64,000 nucleotides of DNA, from positions 88,884 through 152,883 of the forward strand of contig NC_029531.1 of NCBI RefSeq assembly GCF_001577835.2, written 5' to 3'. The notes beneath the pieces were generated by a model, which saw nothing but the letters and a program-made list of their open reading frames with translations, ran no database searches and was not told the DNA's origin. This document shows positions 1-14,300 of the stretch, piece by piece; within the stretch, counting starts at the first letter, position 1, and each line of letters opens with the position of its first letter. The DNA is from Coturnix japonica (lineage: Eukaryota > Chordata > Aves > Galliformes > Phasianidae). A program made the translations under genes and the position numbers.

Positions 1-534
1 TTGGATTCATCATCTACAGACGCCATGCAGGTAAAAGTGGAGGGGTGTAGGAGGACAGTGGGGGCTGTGAGGGGATTTAGGGCTCCCTCATGAGCCCCCA
101 GCCAGGCTGTGGTTTGAACCTGTGCTGATACATCTCTCTGTCTGCAGGGAAGAATGAGAAAGGCTACAACATGGCGCCCAGTGAGTGATGAGGGCAGCAC
201 TGTCCCCCACCTCTGCCCGGTGCCAGGGCAGCTTTGGGGTCCCCGCTTTCTCCCAGGGTTCCCCTTCCTGTTTTTTGGGGCTGCTCCATGCCCCACAGTG
301 AGCACAGGGCTGGGGCTCATGGCTCTTCTTCTCTTTCAGGTCAGGATGGTGGATCCAGCAACTCAAGCAAAGGTGCGGTGTGGGGATGGGGGTTGGGAGG
401 GTTCCCTGTGCTTCCTGTGGTGCTGCACTTGGGCTGGGCTGGGACTCTGCAGGGGGCAGAGTGTTGGGATGTGAACGTGGCCCTATGGGACACCATCTCT
501 TCTTCTTCACACAGGAAGTAACCAAACCGTCTGA
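1..534 (+). CDS. BF: MHC class I heavy chain (BF), 3' end only (copy a)
   Basis: The window opens inside the transmembrane exon of a class I gene; the visible residues end in FIIYRRHA, followed by a GT donor. Three short cytoplasmic exons follow at about 147-180, 340-371 and 515-534, reading GKNEKGYNMAP, SQDGGSSNSSK and GSNQTV before a TGA at 532-534. This is the usual BF tail layout of two 33-base exons and a short terminal exon. The same exons occur in copies c, d, e and g in this window. The extracellular exons lie off the left edge, so whether the gene is intact cannot be judged. The reading frame seen is open and all splice sites are GT-AG. Confidence 0.85.
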
Positions 535-675
535 GTGCTGTGCTTCAGCCTGCAAGGGGCCAACTGGCCACACGAGCATTTGGGGTCGGTGATGGACACA
601 GCCCCATCTTCTCAACCTCTCACATCACCCTCTGCTTCCTATGCTGTTATGCTTTGCCTGTGCTGCTTCCTGTGA

Positions 676-681
676 AATAAA
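676..681 (+). terminator. Poly(A) signal of BF copy a
   Basis: AATAAA about 140 bases after the stop codon, in the same context as the signals of copies c and d. Confidence 0.8.
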
Positions 682-689
682 GTGATGTG

Positions 690-1240
690 ATGTTCTGTGC
701 TCAGCCTGCCTGCATTCTGCTCTGTGCTGAGGATCCGCTGCCCTCTCCTTTTCCCCTCCCCCTGCTGCTCACTGCCCCCATGAATCCCCCTATCCCTCAT
801 CACTTCCCCCCTGTGTCCCCATGCTTATGGCTGCCGGCTCCCCAACCTGGTTTTCCCAATGCCATCCCTGTGAGCTGGAATGTGGTCTCCTTGTCGCTCC
901 TCCCAGCTGTCCCTACATATCCCCACCCAACTTGGTGTCCTTCAGCACTTCCCCTCCCACCCCCATCCTGCTGCCTTTCTAATCCTCACCCACACACTTG
1001 CCCACTCCACATCCCTCCTCCCACCCTTCCTCACGTTCTCGTGTCCCTGCTGTGCCCCCTCTGGCTTCGTAACCCCCCCCCATATTGTACCCTACTACCA
1101 AATAAAAACGATTCTTCTGCTGCCCTCCAACCCTCTTCTGGTTCATTTTCCTCCCCCGTCTTTTGTTGTTGGGAACTCCGCTCTTCCTATTAGGGGGGCT
1201 GGGCGTCCCTCCCCCTCCCTGCGCTTCTTACGGCACCGGG
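690..1240 (+). repeat. Class I 3' flank, duplicated unit
   Basis: This C/T-rich stretch downstream of BF copy a has near-copies at 10565-11130 (+) after copy c and at 39400-39930 (-) after copy g. It contains no credible gene. It marks the right edge of the class I duplication unit: in copy c the same flank runs straight into the 3' end of TAP1. A short match to the TAP1 3' exon region (around 1290-1306 against about 11326-11342) suggests that the duplicated block carried a little of TAP1 with it. Confidence 0.7.
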
Positions 1241-1627
1241 ACTCCGTCCGGTGTCCCCACCTCCACCCTCAGCGTCCCCATTCTCAGTCCCAACGCGCAG
1301 CGTAGATTCAGCGCAGATTGAGGGAACGCACGAGATACAGGGATCAACCCCACCAACTGAGTGCTGCGCACAGAGCACTGCACCCCACGCCTGCACCCGG
1401 GGAGGGGGTTCATCGCAGCCCCCCGGCCGTGCTCTGACCTACGGCTCCCTGCCTTCCCATTGCCCCTCGTATCCCCGATACCCCCGACAGGCCCTCGGCC
1501 CCCTCCCCTGGGTGGGGACACGGCCCCGGTGGGGACACAGCCCGGGATGCCCCCGCTGGGCTGGGGTCGGCTCCGCACCGCCCCCGTCACCTCCCCCGTT
1601 TCGCCTCACAACCTGCAAGAGCAAATT
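1241..1627 (+). repeat. Class I 5' flank, inverted copy of 23110-23345
   Basis: GC-rich sequence without a gene. Read in reverse complement, about 1370-1600 matches the region upstream of BF copy d (23110-23345), and again, with more errors, the region upstream of copy e (27850-28070). It is the shared 5' flank of this BF subgroup and shows that the left and right class I clusters are inverted copies. Confidence 0.65.
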
Positions 1628-1749
1628 CTGCCTGGAGCCCGGTGACGTCACGCAAGCTTTACGTGCCGCAATTGGTGGGGCTGCGGTGGAGGAACCAATG
1701 GGATCGCGGGGGGTTCCAGGAACGAGGATGTGCGGAGCGGTGCGGAGCG
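1628..1749 (+). promoter_or_regulatory. Class I promoter (S-X-Y type) of BF copy b
   Basis: A CRE-like X2 box TGACGTCA lies at 1643-1650 and an inverted CCAAT (ATTGG) Y box at 1671-1675, at the spacing seen upstream of every BF exon 1 in the window. In class I genes this module binds RFX, CREB/ATF and NF-Y and is driven by NLRC5. The ISRE seen in copy c is not clearly preserved here. Confidence 0.65.
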
Positions 1750-2213
1750 ATGGGGTCGTGGGGGGCTTTGGAGCTGGGGCTGCTGCTGTGCGCCGTGTGC
1801 GGGGCGGCGGGCGGTGAGTGCGGCCGGACCGGGACCCCTCCGTCCCCGTAACCCCAGCCCGGGGCTGTGCCCGTGGGACCCCCACCCGCGGCTCACGGCC
1901 CCGCCGCGCTCCGACCCCGCAGAGCTCCACTCCATGCGGTACTTGGAAATAGGGATGACGGATTCCGGCCCCGAGCAGCCCTGGTTCTTTGAAGTGGGGT
2001 ACGTGGATGGCGAAATCTTCGTGCACTACAACAGCTCTGGTCGGAGGTACGTGCCCTGCACCGAGTGGATGAAGGCACCTGGAGCTGTGGATCCCGAGTA
2101 CTGGGACAGGAACACCCGGATCGTACAGAGCAATGAGCAGATTAACCGCGCTACAACCAGACCAGCGGTGAGTATGGCCGGCATCGCTGCTCCGTGGTGT
2201 GGGATGGGGCCAA
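1750..2213 (+). pseudogene. BF: MHC class I (BF) exons 1-2, broken copy b
   Basis: Exon 1 (1750-1813, 64 bases) encodes a leader beginning [13 protein letters not shown]. Exon 2 (from 1923) encodes most of the alpha-1 domain, starting ELHSMRYLEIGMTD and including the lineage motif [15 protein letters not shown]. Against copy c, exon 2 has lost about 25 bases near its 3' end (around 2147-2155), so its donor falls in a different phase. The sequence then leaves class I inside intron 2 and enters unrelated and ERV-derived DNA. No exons 3-8 belong to it. It keeps a promoter and could be transcribed, but it cannot make a class I heavy chain. Confidence 0.85.
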
Positions 2214-2489
2214 AAAATTTAATGTAGGGCTAGGCAGCCTCCTTCCTGTCTAATATAAGTGAGGCGTTAGATAAACTAGTATCACGGAGCTGACGGATAA
2301 CACGTAACACCGAAGTCTAAGTTTCATTAAGCCATTGCCTGCCCATCTGTGCCTGGGCATGAAGTATTGCCAGACCCAAAATAGCATCTGGGGTGGAAAT
2401 TGGACAGCAGTGTGTGTTGGGTTGGTGGTGGGGGCGGAATGAGACACGGGTTGAATCCAGGCAGGAACAGTCTGAAGACATTCTTCCTT
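2214..2489. other. Unassigned spacer
   Basis: About 275 bases between the broken end of BF copy b and the ERV fragment. I see no convincing open frame, gene exon or repeat here, and I did not find a second copy elsewhere in the window. Confidence 0.4.
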
Positions 2490-3840
2490 GTCGAATTTGA
2501 TTAAGCCCTTCCATTATTTAGTAGCAAAGAGACAACAGTTGAGCAGCCGTTCTGTCTTTAGCAATAGAAGTCTGCTGGAGTTTTGGACCAATTTTAACCC
2601 AAAGCTCGTCACCAAGAGAAAACCCAGTTCTCAGCAATTCAGAAACATTTTTACTGCAACATGGAAATAAATCTCTAAGGGGTCCCATTCTGTGTTATCT
2701 GTAACTGACAAGAAAAAGGCCTTCAACGTTTGCATACTCTGATATATCGATTTGAATGATCACTAAAATTTGTGAAGCAAATCCTTTTAGAGTGCTCACA
2801 GCCATGCCTTTGAAACTAATAGGTAATTAGTGGTCGTACAAGTTTATGAAGATGCATGTCAGATAGAATAATTATTAGTGGTCAAATGTGCCAAATGTGT
2901 TTCAGGTTTAGACTTCTCAAATTAAGAAAAGGCTAATTGACAGCTAATAATAACTGAGCAATACTAATGCATTCAATGATTATTCCCGTAGATTCCAGCA
3001 TTGGTAACATTAGATCCTATTTGATTCACACCCAATCTATTAAGAGAAGAGAAGCACACAATAACCTGGATAATGCCTAATAATTCTAATTCCTGAGACT
3101 GCATTGAAAATGCTAGGAATTCTCCCATTATATCACACCACTGTTATCTGCAGTATAACAGGTTACAAAGCAATTCCAATCCGTAAGAAACACAGAGACC
3201 CAGTCACTATGAAAGCTGAATACTAGTTTCTGCCTTGAGATGAGGCCGAACATACCGTACAGGAACCCACATAGGGCCAGTCCTAACGACTTCCATTAGG
3301 GGGGGTGATGGGACCACCCTGGCCACACTATGCCAATCAGAGGGGGTGATGAGCTCCATCTGTATCATGTCCAATAGAGCTTGGCAGGAGGGACTTTCCC
3401 AGCCTGACGCTGCAATTACCGATCTTAACTCCTTAATTGCTGCCAATCAAAAGGCACCCAGGTTGGCCGGCCCTGAGGATCCCGTACCTCGGGGCGTACA
3501 AGCGGCCCTCCCCCCTCTAATGGTTGAAAGATAAGATCTCCTTGAAGTGCGCAGTTCTTAACGGTCATATACCAATTGTCCACTGGATCTTTAGGAGGCT
3601 TTGCTGAGCCGAGCTGCCGCTGCTGTTGTACTGCCTGAATTTGAACTGCCTGAGCTAACGACTTAGAGTTAACTAAAAGCCACCGAAGTTCTTTTAACAG
3701 CCTCTCAGGCAAAGCATCCCCCTCCTCTGCAAACAAGGATTCCAAGGCTTTTCCCTCAGTGACTGAAAAGTGCTGACTGCGGAGAATCAACACCGTCCTC
3801 CCCCTTCTTCTCTCCCTTTATCACTCCTTCTCATTTCTGA
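2490..3840 (-). mobile_element. Endogenous retrovirus fossil, betaretrovirus-like gag and integrase remnants
   Basis: On the - strand, pieces resembling a retroviral Gag (capsid N-terminal region with LITPSDW) and the C-terminal end of integrase (WVPVRYVRPHL) are followed by about 750 bases of AT-rich sequence. The same unit recurs in the opposite orientation at 23370-24440, degraded after 28080, and in related form at 35036-36740 and 40835-42150. It is broken, with many breaks and only fragments of genes left. The family looks beta-like (ERV-K type). The copies were probably spread by class I block duplication rather than by separate insertion. Confidence 0.7.
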
Positions 3841-3909
3841 GACGGATCTACAGAGAGCAGCTGAAAACTCTCCCCCGAGCAATTAGAGCTCGGATTCCCC
3901 GGCTTTCGG

Positions 3910-4147
3910 AGGAACTCAGAGGTGCGGAGCGGTGCGGAGCGATGGGGTCGTGGGGGGCTTTGGAGCTGGGGCTGCTGCTGTGCACCGTGTGCGGGGCGGC
4001 GGGCAGTGAGTGCGGCCGGACCGGGACCCCTCCGTCCCCGTAACCCCAGCCCGGGGCTGTGCCCGTGGGACCCCTGGAGCCGGAGGAGCCCCTCACCCGT
4101 CACTATGCCCGGCTGTGTTTCAGGGTCTCACAGATGGCAGCGGATGT
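3910..4147 (+). pseudogene. BF: MHC class I (BF) exon 1 + start of exon 3 remnant (copy b2)
   Basis: Exon 1 at 3942-4005 is nearly identical to that of copy b and encodes a leader beginning [10 protein letters not shown], with a good donor. Only about 30 bases of 5' UTR survive upstream before ERV sequence. Intron 1 passes directly into the end of intron 2, so exon 2 is absent. An exon-3-like acceptor at 4121-4123 opens GSHRWQRM, the normal start of alpha-2. After about 24 bases class I similarity ends and ZC3H11A similarity begins. The spliced frame meets TAG at 4147-4149, exactly at the junction. The 5' half is therefore a leader peptide with no alpha-1 domain, fused to foreign DNA. Confidence 0.8.
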
Positions 4148-7045
<2,898 letters not shown>

Positions 7046-7640
7046 ACTGCGTAGTCTTAAAGTATATATATATTAAAAAAAAAAAAAAAAAACAATAAAA
7101 AAAATTGGTTGGATATCCCAGGGGGATACTTTTCTAAAGGACGCTTCAGAATGAGTCTTAAAGCACAGCTGAACTGGTAAAAACAATTGGCAGACTGCAT
7201 TCCATTGTCCCGAGTTCTCCTGCTGGTCAGAGTTGAGGTCCTGTGCATCCATTCCCTGCTCCTGGTTGGAGAACCAAGAGGAGAAAGCGGTTCTGTGACT
7301 CAGCCCAGAAGGACGTCCATCTGTGTGCTGCAGTACTTGGGAATTGATCTCCTGATTCATTGACGTTCTGAAGGCTTCAACCTCCAGCTCCTTCCTTCCT
7401 CTTCCCTTGGCCATGCTCAGCGTTGGGTGCAGCTGGAGGCTTCTTCGGTGCTCCCATTTCTTGAGCAGTCCCCATGTCTAGCCTGGAGTTCTGCCAGCTC
7501 TTGAGTTTGGTTTGTGTTTGCTTTTGTTTTTGACTTGAATTCTTTAAAGCAATTTAATGACAACGTGGGGGTGGGAGGGAGCAGAATGATTCTGGTATTT
7601 TGGACCAAATGTGCCACCAAGGATGGGGGATGAGGGGCTG
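7046..7640 (+). other. ZC3H11A-like 3' UTR / spacer
   Basis: AT-rich sequence after the ZC3H11A stop codon, with a run of about 17 A at 7076-7092 followed by AATAAA-like sequence. Its base composition resembles a 3' UTR and differs from the GC-rich class I DNA on either side. No gene seen. Confidence 0.5.
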
Positions 7641-8240
7641 TACCCCTGCCTTCCAATTATCAGCAGTGATGCAGCAGCAGTGTGTGGAAATGAAATGTTG
7701 TTTCTGCATTTAGAATAAGATAAAAATATTTTATGTCAAGGTCTCATGATAGAAGTGAAGCAGTTTGTAGTTATTAGGTAGAAGTCATAGGTACAAAGAC
7801 TGCAGCTCCTGTCCGTCCAACTATCTGAAATAGAACTAGTGATTTTTGGTGCTGGACAGATAAGAGCTGTGTAAAAAAGGATCCAAAGAGAAAAGTCGTG
7901 ACATACCTGAGGATGTGCCTGAAGAGATACCGGGAAGGACTGGAATCATCCTCCCCCGGGCTCTATGTGTAACAAAGGCCTCTGGGACAGAATGGAAGCT
8001 TTTATCAGAGATACCGTCCTGACCAAAGATTACTGAGGATAGTTCCAACAAATGGAATGCAGAACGGCAACTTTTCACTACCCCCGTCCCTCAAGACAGA
8101 GGTCCTCGGCCCCCCCCGGGGTAGGGACACGGCCGGGGTGGGGACACAACCCGGGTGCCCCCCCGATGTTCGATGGGCCGGGGGTTTCCCACACCGCTCC
8201 CATCCCATCCCCCCCCCACCTTGCAAACACACCGCTCAGC
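7641..8240 (+). repeat. BF upstream flank, inverted copy of about 42600-43200
   Basis: Sequence upstream of BF copy c that recurs in reverse complement upstream of the - strand BF exon 1 at 42356-42395; for example the blocks around 7690-8080 and 42730-43130 match closely. It holds no gene I can recognise. It shows that copies c and h share an ancestral 5' flank and now lie on opposite sides of the TAP genes in opposite orientation. Confidence 0.75.
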
Positions 8241-8423
8241 GCTTTCGCTTTCAATTCACAACCTGCAAGACCTTATTCTGCCTGACTCCCGGTGACGTCA
8301 CGCACGCTCTCGTTTACTATTGGCGAGGCACAGGCGGAGGAGCCAATGAGAGTGCGGGGAGGTCCGGGAATTCCCAAAACGTGAAGGAGCGGCGCGGGGT
8401 GCGTTGGTTCCCGGAGCGCAGCG
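8241..8423 (+). promoter_or_regulatory. Class I promoter of BF copy c: ISRE, X2, Y boxes
   Basis: A reversed ISRE-like element (TTTCGCTTTCAATTC) lies at about 8243-8256, a perfect CRE/X2 box TGACGTCA at 8293-8300 and an inverted CCAAT (Y box) at 8319-8323. The start codon follows at 8424. This is the standard interferon- and NLRC5-responsive class I promoter and the best preserved one in the window. Confidence 0.8.
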
Positions 8424-10405
8424 ATGGGGCTGTGCGGGATGCTGGGGCTGCTGCTGTGCGCCGTGTGCGGGGCGGCGGGCGGTGAGTGCGGCCGGACCGG
8501 GACCCCTCCGTCCCCGTAACCCCAGCCCGGGGCTGTGCCCGTGGGACCCCCACCCGCGGCTCACGGCCCCGCTGCGCTCCGTCCCCGCAGAGCTCCACTC
8601 CATGCGGTACATCGAAACGGCGATGACGGATCCCGGCCCCGGGCTGCCCTGGTTCTATGAAGTGGGGTACGTGGACGGCGAAATCTTCGTGCACTACGAC
8701 AGCACCACAAGGAGAGAAGTGCCCCGCACCGAGTGGATGAAGGCACCTGGAGCTGTGGATCCCGAGTACTGGGACAGGAACACCCAGAGAGCACTGAGCA
8801 ATGAGCAGAATAGCCGCGTGAGCCTGGTCAATGCGGCACGGCGCCACAACCAGAGCGGCGGTGAGCACAGCTGGCACCGCGGCTCCATGCTGTGGGATGG
8901 GGCTCCATGGTGCATTGCCGCCCGCACCCCCCAGGGCTGGTCCTGCCCGGCGGCACCGTCCCGGGGCTGCCCGTCACAGCCCCACCGAGCTCGGGGTGCT
9001 GCGACCCGGGGGGACCCCAACCCCATCCCCACTACAGTGGGTCCCCTGGAGCTGGAGGGGCCCATCAACCCCTGCCTGGCTGTGTTTCAGGGTCTCACAC
9101 ATGGCAGCGGATGTTGGGCTGTGACATCCTCGAGGATGGTACCACCCGCGGTTATGATCAGGTGGCCTATAATGGGAGAGACTTCATTGCCTTCGACAAA
9201 GACACGATGATGTTTACTGCAGCGGTTCCAGAGGCAGTTCCTACCAAGAGAGCGTGGGAGGAACCTGGTTATGCTGAGAGACGGAAACATTACCTGGAGC
9301 AAACCTGTGTGCAGTGGCTGCGGAGATATGTGGAGCACGGGAAGGCAGAGCTGGGGAGGACAGGTGAGGGGGGGGCTGCGGTGAGCGGCTGGACGTAGGG
9401 CGGGGGCTCAGCGTGGGGAGCTCAGCCCGGCCCTCACTGCCGCCCACCTTCAGAGCAACCCGAGGTGTGAGTGTGGGGGAAGAAGGCCGACGGGATCCTG
9501 ACCTTGTCCTGCCACGCTCACGGCTTCTACCCACAGCCTATCGCCGTCAGTTGGATGAAGGACAGCATGGTGCTGGGCCAGGACACCCACTCGGGGGGCA
9601 TCGTGCCCAACAGCGACGGCACCTACCACACCTGGATCACCATCGATGCGCTGCCGGGGGATGCAGACAAGTACCAGTGCCGTGTGGAGCACGCCAGCCT
9701 GCCCCAGCCCGGCCTCTACTCGTGGGGTGAGTGAGGGGATGTGGGGCTGGGGGGCTCTGGGCTGCCCCTTCCCCTGCTGACAGCCCTGCCTTCTCCCAGA
9801 GCGGCCACAGTCCTACGTGCTGCCCATCGTGGTTGGGGTGGTCGTCGCCCTTGTGGCCATCATGGCTGGTATTGGATTCATCATCTACAGACGCCATGCA
9901 GGTAAAAGTGGAGGGGTGTAGGAGGACAGTGGGGGCTGTGGGGGGATTTGAGGCTCCCTCAGGAGCCCTCAGCCTGGCTGTGATGTGAACCTGTGCTGAT
10001 GCATCTCTCTGTCTGCAGGGAAGAAGGAGAAAGGCTACAACACGGCGCCCAGTGAGTGATTAGGGCAGCACTGTCCCCCACCTCTGCCCGGTGCCAGGGC
10101 AGTGTTAGGGTCCTCGCTTTCTCCCAGGGTTCCCCTTCCTGTTTTTTGGGGCTGCTCCATGCCCCACAGTGAGCACAGGGCTGGGGCTCATGGCTCTTCT
10201 TCTCTTACAGGCCAGGATGGTGGATCCAGCAGCTCATGCACAGGTGTGGTGTGGGGCTGGGTGTTGTGAGGGCTCCCTGTGCTTCTTGTGATGTTGCACT
10301 TGGGCTGGGCTGGGACTCTGCAGGGAGCTGAGGGTTGGGATGTGAACGTGGCCCTATGGGACACCATCTCTTCTTCTTCACACAGGAAGTAACCAAACCG
10401 TCTGA
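8424..10405 (+). CDS. BF: MHC class I heavy chain (BF), complete exon set (copy c), one in-frame stop
   Basis: Eight exons with GT-AG borders: 8424-8481 (leader, [11 protein letters not shown]), 8591-8860 (alpha-1), 9091-9363 (alpha-2), 9454-9726 (alpha-3 immunoglobulin domain), 9800-9901 (transmembrane), 10019-10051, 10211-10243 and 10386-10405 (tail, ending GSNQTV). The class I N-glycosylation site NQS ends alpha-1, and the alpha-2 and alpha-3 cysteines are present. Alpha-1 carries [15 protein letters not shown], shared only with copy b. Everything is open except one codon near the start of alpha-3: where other copies read EVRVWGK, this one has TGA (9469-9471), a single CpG-type C-to-T change. 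It is either a null allele, a recent pseudogene or a base-call error. The product presents peptides at the cell surface with beta-2-microglobulin. It lies tail to tail with TAP1. Confidence 0.9.
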
Positions 10406-10546
10406 GTGCTGTGCTACAGCCTGCCAGGGGCCAACTGGCAACATGAACTTTTGGGGTCGGTGATGAACACAGCCCCATCCCCTCTACCTCTCACATCTCC
10501 CTCTGCTTCCTATGCTGTTATGCTTTTCCTGTGCTGCTTCTTGTGA

Positions 10547-10552
10547 AATAAA
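10547..10552 (+). terminator. Poly(A) signal of BF copy c
   Basis: AATAAA about 140 bases after the stop codon, as in copies a and d. Confidence 0.8.
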
Positions 10553-10564
10553 GTGTTGGGCTGT

Positions 10565-11130
10565 TCTGTGCTCAGCCTGCCTGCATTCTGCTCTGTGCTG
10601 AGGACCCACTGCCCTCTCTTCTTCTGCTCCACCTGCTGCTCACTGCCCCCATGAATCCCCTCATCCCTCATCACCTCCCCTCTGTGTCCCCATGCTGATG
10701 GCTGCCTGCTCCCCATCCTACTTTTCCAACTGCCATCCCTGTGAGCTGGAATGTGGTCTCCTTGTCGCTCCTCCCAGGTGTCCCTACATATCCCCTCCCA
10801 ACTTGGTGTCCTGCAGCACTTCCCCTCCCACCCCCCATCCTGCTGCCTTTCCAATCCTCACCCACAAACTTGCCCAATCCACATCCCTCCTCCCACCCTT
10901 CCCCACGCTCTCGTGTCCCTGCTGCGCCCCCTATGGCTTCATAATCCCCCCCATATTGTACCCCACACCCAAATAAATTATTGTTCTACTGCCCTCCAGC
11001 CCTCTGCAGGTTCATTTCTCCCTCCACCCCCCTCCATTTGTGGTTGTTGGGAGCTTCGTTCTTCCTGACTGGAGCGCTGGGCGTCCCTCTCCCTCCCTTC
11101 GCTTCTTACAGCACCGGGACTCCCCGCCCT
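10565..11130 (+). repeat. Class I 3' flank between BF copy c and TAP1
   Basis: Near-copy of 690-1240 and of 39400-39930 (reverse). Pyrimidine-rich, no gene. It ends at the 3' end of TAP1, whose poly(A) signal reads from about 11165 on the - strand. Confidence 0.7.
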
Positions 11131-11164
11131 GACATCCCAGCACCGCCCGGCTACAAACACGCGG

Positions 11165-11395
11165 CTTTATTCCCACTTCTGCGTCCCACCCCCGGCCCTG
11201 GTGGCACTCAGTGGCACCGCAGTCCATGCAGCGGCCGTTGCGTGTCACACAGCAGCGATACCGCAGCGCGCCCGGCTCGCCATCCACGTACCCACGGCAC
11301 AGCTCTGCTGGTCCCTTGTCGCCGTCCCAACGCGCAGCGTACCCATTCCCCCTCCCACAGCCGCCTCCCCCCGCTGTCCCCATCCATCTCTCCCG
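11165..11395 (-). other. TAP1: TAP1 3' UTR
   Basis: Sequence between the TAP1 stop codon and a reversed AATAAA (TTTATT at about 11166-11171). No other feature seen. Confidence 0.55.
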
Positions 11396-14300
11396 CTATC
11401 CCTCCCCCCTGCTCCCTCTGTCCCCCTCCCCCGTTGCTCCTTTTTGTCCCCAGTCCTGCAGAAGGTGCCACGTGCGGCTGCCGGGGCGCAGCACCTCGTC
11501 GGGGGGTCCCTGCTGGCGCACCTCTCCCCCCTCCAGCACCGCCACCCTTTGTGCCCGCGCCGCCAGAGCTGCCCGACCCGTCACCATCAGCACTGCACGC
11601 CCCTTCCCTCTGGCTGCCAGCATTTCCTGCTCCACCTGTGGGAGGAGAAACGGTCACCTGGGGGATGGGCACAGCCACAGCCAGGGACCGAGGGGACACC
11701 ACGCAGTGTGGTGGGGTCGCAGACGGAGAGAACGCAGGGCTGAGGGGGATGTGGGGACACGGGGACGTGGGGGACATCCCACCTGCTGCTGGCTCTCAGC
11801 GTCCAGGGCACTGGTGTGCTCGTCCAGGATGAGGATGCGGGGGTCCCGCAGCAGCGCACGGGCAATGGCCACCGCCTGCCTTTGTCCCCCGGAGAGCTGG
11901 CCCCCCAACTCACCCACCTCTGCGGGGACAACGGGGTCAGGCTGGGAGGGGACCCCAGAGGGGACCCGGAACGGATCGGGGATGCCATACCTGTGTCGTA
12001 GCCTTGGGGCAGGCGGGTGATGAAGTTGTGGGCACCCACCCGGCGGGCAGCAGCTGTCACCTGATCGCGGCTGCAGCCCCCCGACCCATAGGAGATGTTG
12101 TCGTGGAGGGAGCGGGCAAAGAGCAGCGGCTCCTGGGGGACGACGGCCACCTGCAGGAGAGGGATGCAGCTGTGGAGGTGGTGGGGATGGATCGGGGACA
12201 GCTGGGGATGGATACAGTGGGGATATGGTGGGGAATGTGGTGATGCTTGTGGACCCAGACAACTGGTGACCCAACGGGGATGGCTGCTGATATGCAAGAA
12301 CACCCGGTGACCCACAGGGACAACAATGAGCTGTGGGGATGTGCGGTGACTCACCTGGCGGCACAGGTAGGAGTGCTGGTAGGTGGGGAGGGGGTGTCCA
12401 TCCAGCAGCAGGCGTCCGGCTGTGGGCTGGTGCAGGCGGGACACGAGGGCCACCAGAGTGCTCTTCCCTGCACCTGGGGGTCCCAGCAGGGCCAGCACCT
12501 CCCCAGGGTGAAGCTCCAGCGATACACCCTGGGGACATGGATGTCACACCCATGGTGTCCCTGTACCCACCCCTCCATGGCCCCATGGCCTTCCTGCTGT
12601 GCCCTTCTGTCCCCTTTCCCACCCCCCTTCCCCAATCTCGTTTTGTTCCCATACCTCTGGTACCACATCTATACACCCATGCCCTCCCCGCCATGTCTCT
12701 GTCACTCATTGTGTCCCCATGCCACATTCCCACCACCTGCCATGTCCCTGCGCCCTCAATGCCACGTCCCCAAACCACCCCCTCCTTGCACCTCTTTGCT
12801 TCATATCCTCACACCCATCATGTCCATCACATCCCTGTGGCCCTGGATCACCCCGCTGTGTCCCCACACCTGTCACGCTGTTCCACCACATCCCTGTGTC
12901 CCCTGGCTCTGTCCCTGTGCCCACCTTGAGGACGGGCTCCTGGCGCCCAGGGTAGGAGAACCAAACGTCCTCCAGCTGGAGGTGGCCCTGCAGCTCACTG
13001 GGTGCCATTGTCCCCGAGGGTGCCACCTTGGGCTCCCGGTCCAGGAACTCAAAGATCTTCTCTGAAGAGCCCACAGCCTTTGTCAGTGTGGGGTAATAAC
13101 AGAGCAAGACCTGGGGACAGCGCAGTGATACAGCCAGGGGTTAAGGGGAAGCGGCATGGGGACATGGGGACGTGGGGACATGGGCATCCCCTCGGGCTCA
13201 CCTCTATGACATCAGTGAACTGCATCTGGTAGAGGAGGAAGGTAACGAGGTCCCCGGTGCTGACGGTCCCCGCAGCCACCAGCTGCCCCCCATAGTAGAG
13301 GATCCCCATCTTCAGAGCCAGTGCTGAGAACTGAGGACGCCATGAGGTCAACGGGGGACACCTTCCCAATGATACACTGAGTTCCCAGCCCTACTCTGTC
13401 ACCTTGCCCTGCTGTCAGTGTCCCCCATGTCCCAATGCCCCACAGCTATGCTATCCATCCCTTCATGCCATCATGTTCTGGAGCCCCTGTGCCACTCCAT
13501 TCCCACATCACCGCATCCTCCTGCCCCACCACTCCTCTACTTCTGTGCCTGCCACATCCTGATGTCCCCATGCCATCACATCCCCATCCCACAGTCCCCA
13601 TTCCATCATATCCCCATGCCCTGCCTCCATCATGGCCCCCAGCCCCTCAGCATCATGTACCCATCTCCTCATGTCTCAATACCATCATGTCCCCATGTCA
13701 CCCAGTCCCTATCCTGTCAAGTCCCCATGTCCCCCAGCCCCATTCCATCACATCCCCATCCAACTGAACGGCCCCATCCCATACACCGCTGGTCCAGAGG
13801 TTGACAATATAGAAGGCTACATCCTTCTTCTCCAGGCTGTGGCTCTGCTGCAGGCGCTGCCGGTAACATGCAGCCACCCCGTCCTCATTGGCGAAGCTAC
13901 GCACAGTGGCCATGGCCTGGAAGGTCTCCACTGCCACCTCGCTGGCCCGGGCATGAGCCTTCTGCATCTGTGGTGCCAGGCCCTGGGGACAGCAGTGTCA
14001 CTGCAGGGTGGGTGGGAGAGGAATGGGGGCTGGGGGAGGGGACAGTGAAGGCATAGAGGGGACTGAGAAATGGAGGGGACATAACGGGGATGGTGGGCAC
14101 GTGGAGGTGACAGTGGGGGCACGCAGAGGATAGTACCTACATGGAAGGGATAATGGTCACACATAGGGGATAGTGAGCACGTGGCAGGGGTGGTGAGCAC
14201 ATGGAAGGGACAGGGGGCACGCGAAGGGACAATGGTCACATAGAGGGGACAACAGGAAGGAGGACAGTGGGTACGTGGAGGGGACAGCGGACACATGAAT

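Noticed and set aside
7076-7110. A-rich run after ZC3H11A as the poly(A) tail of a processed pseudogene
   Set aside because: The upstream copy keeps introns with splice sites, so it did not arise by retrocopying; no target duplication seen.
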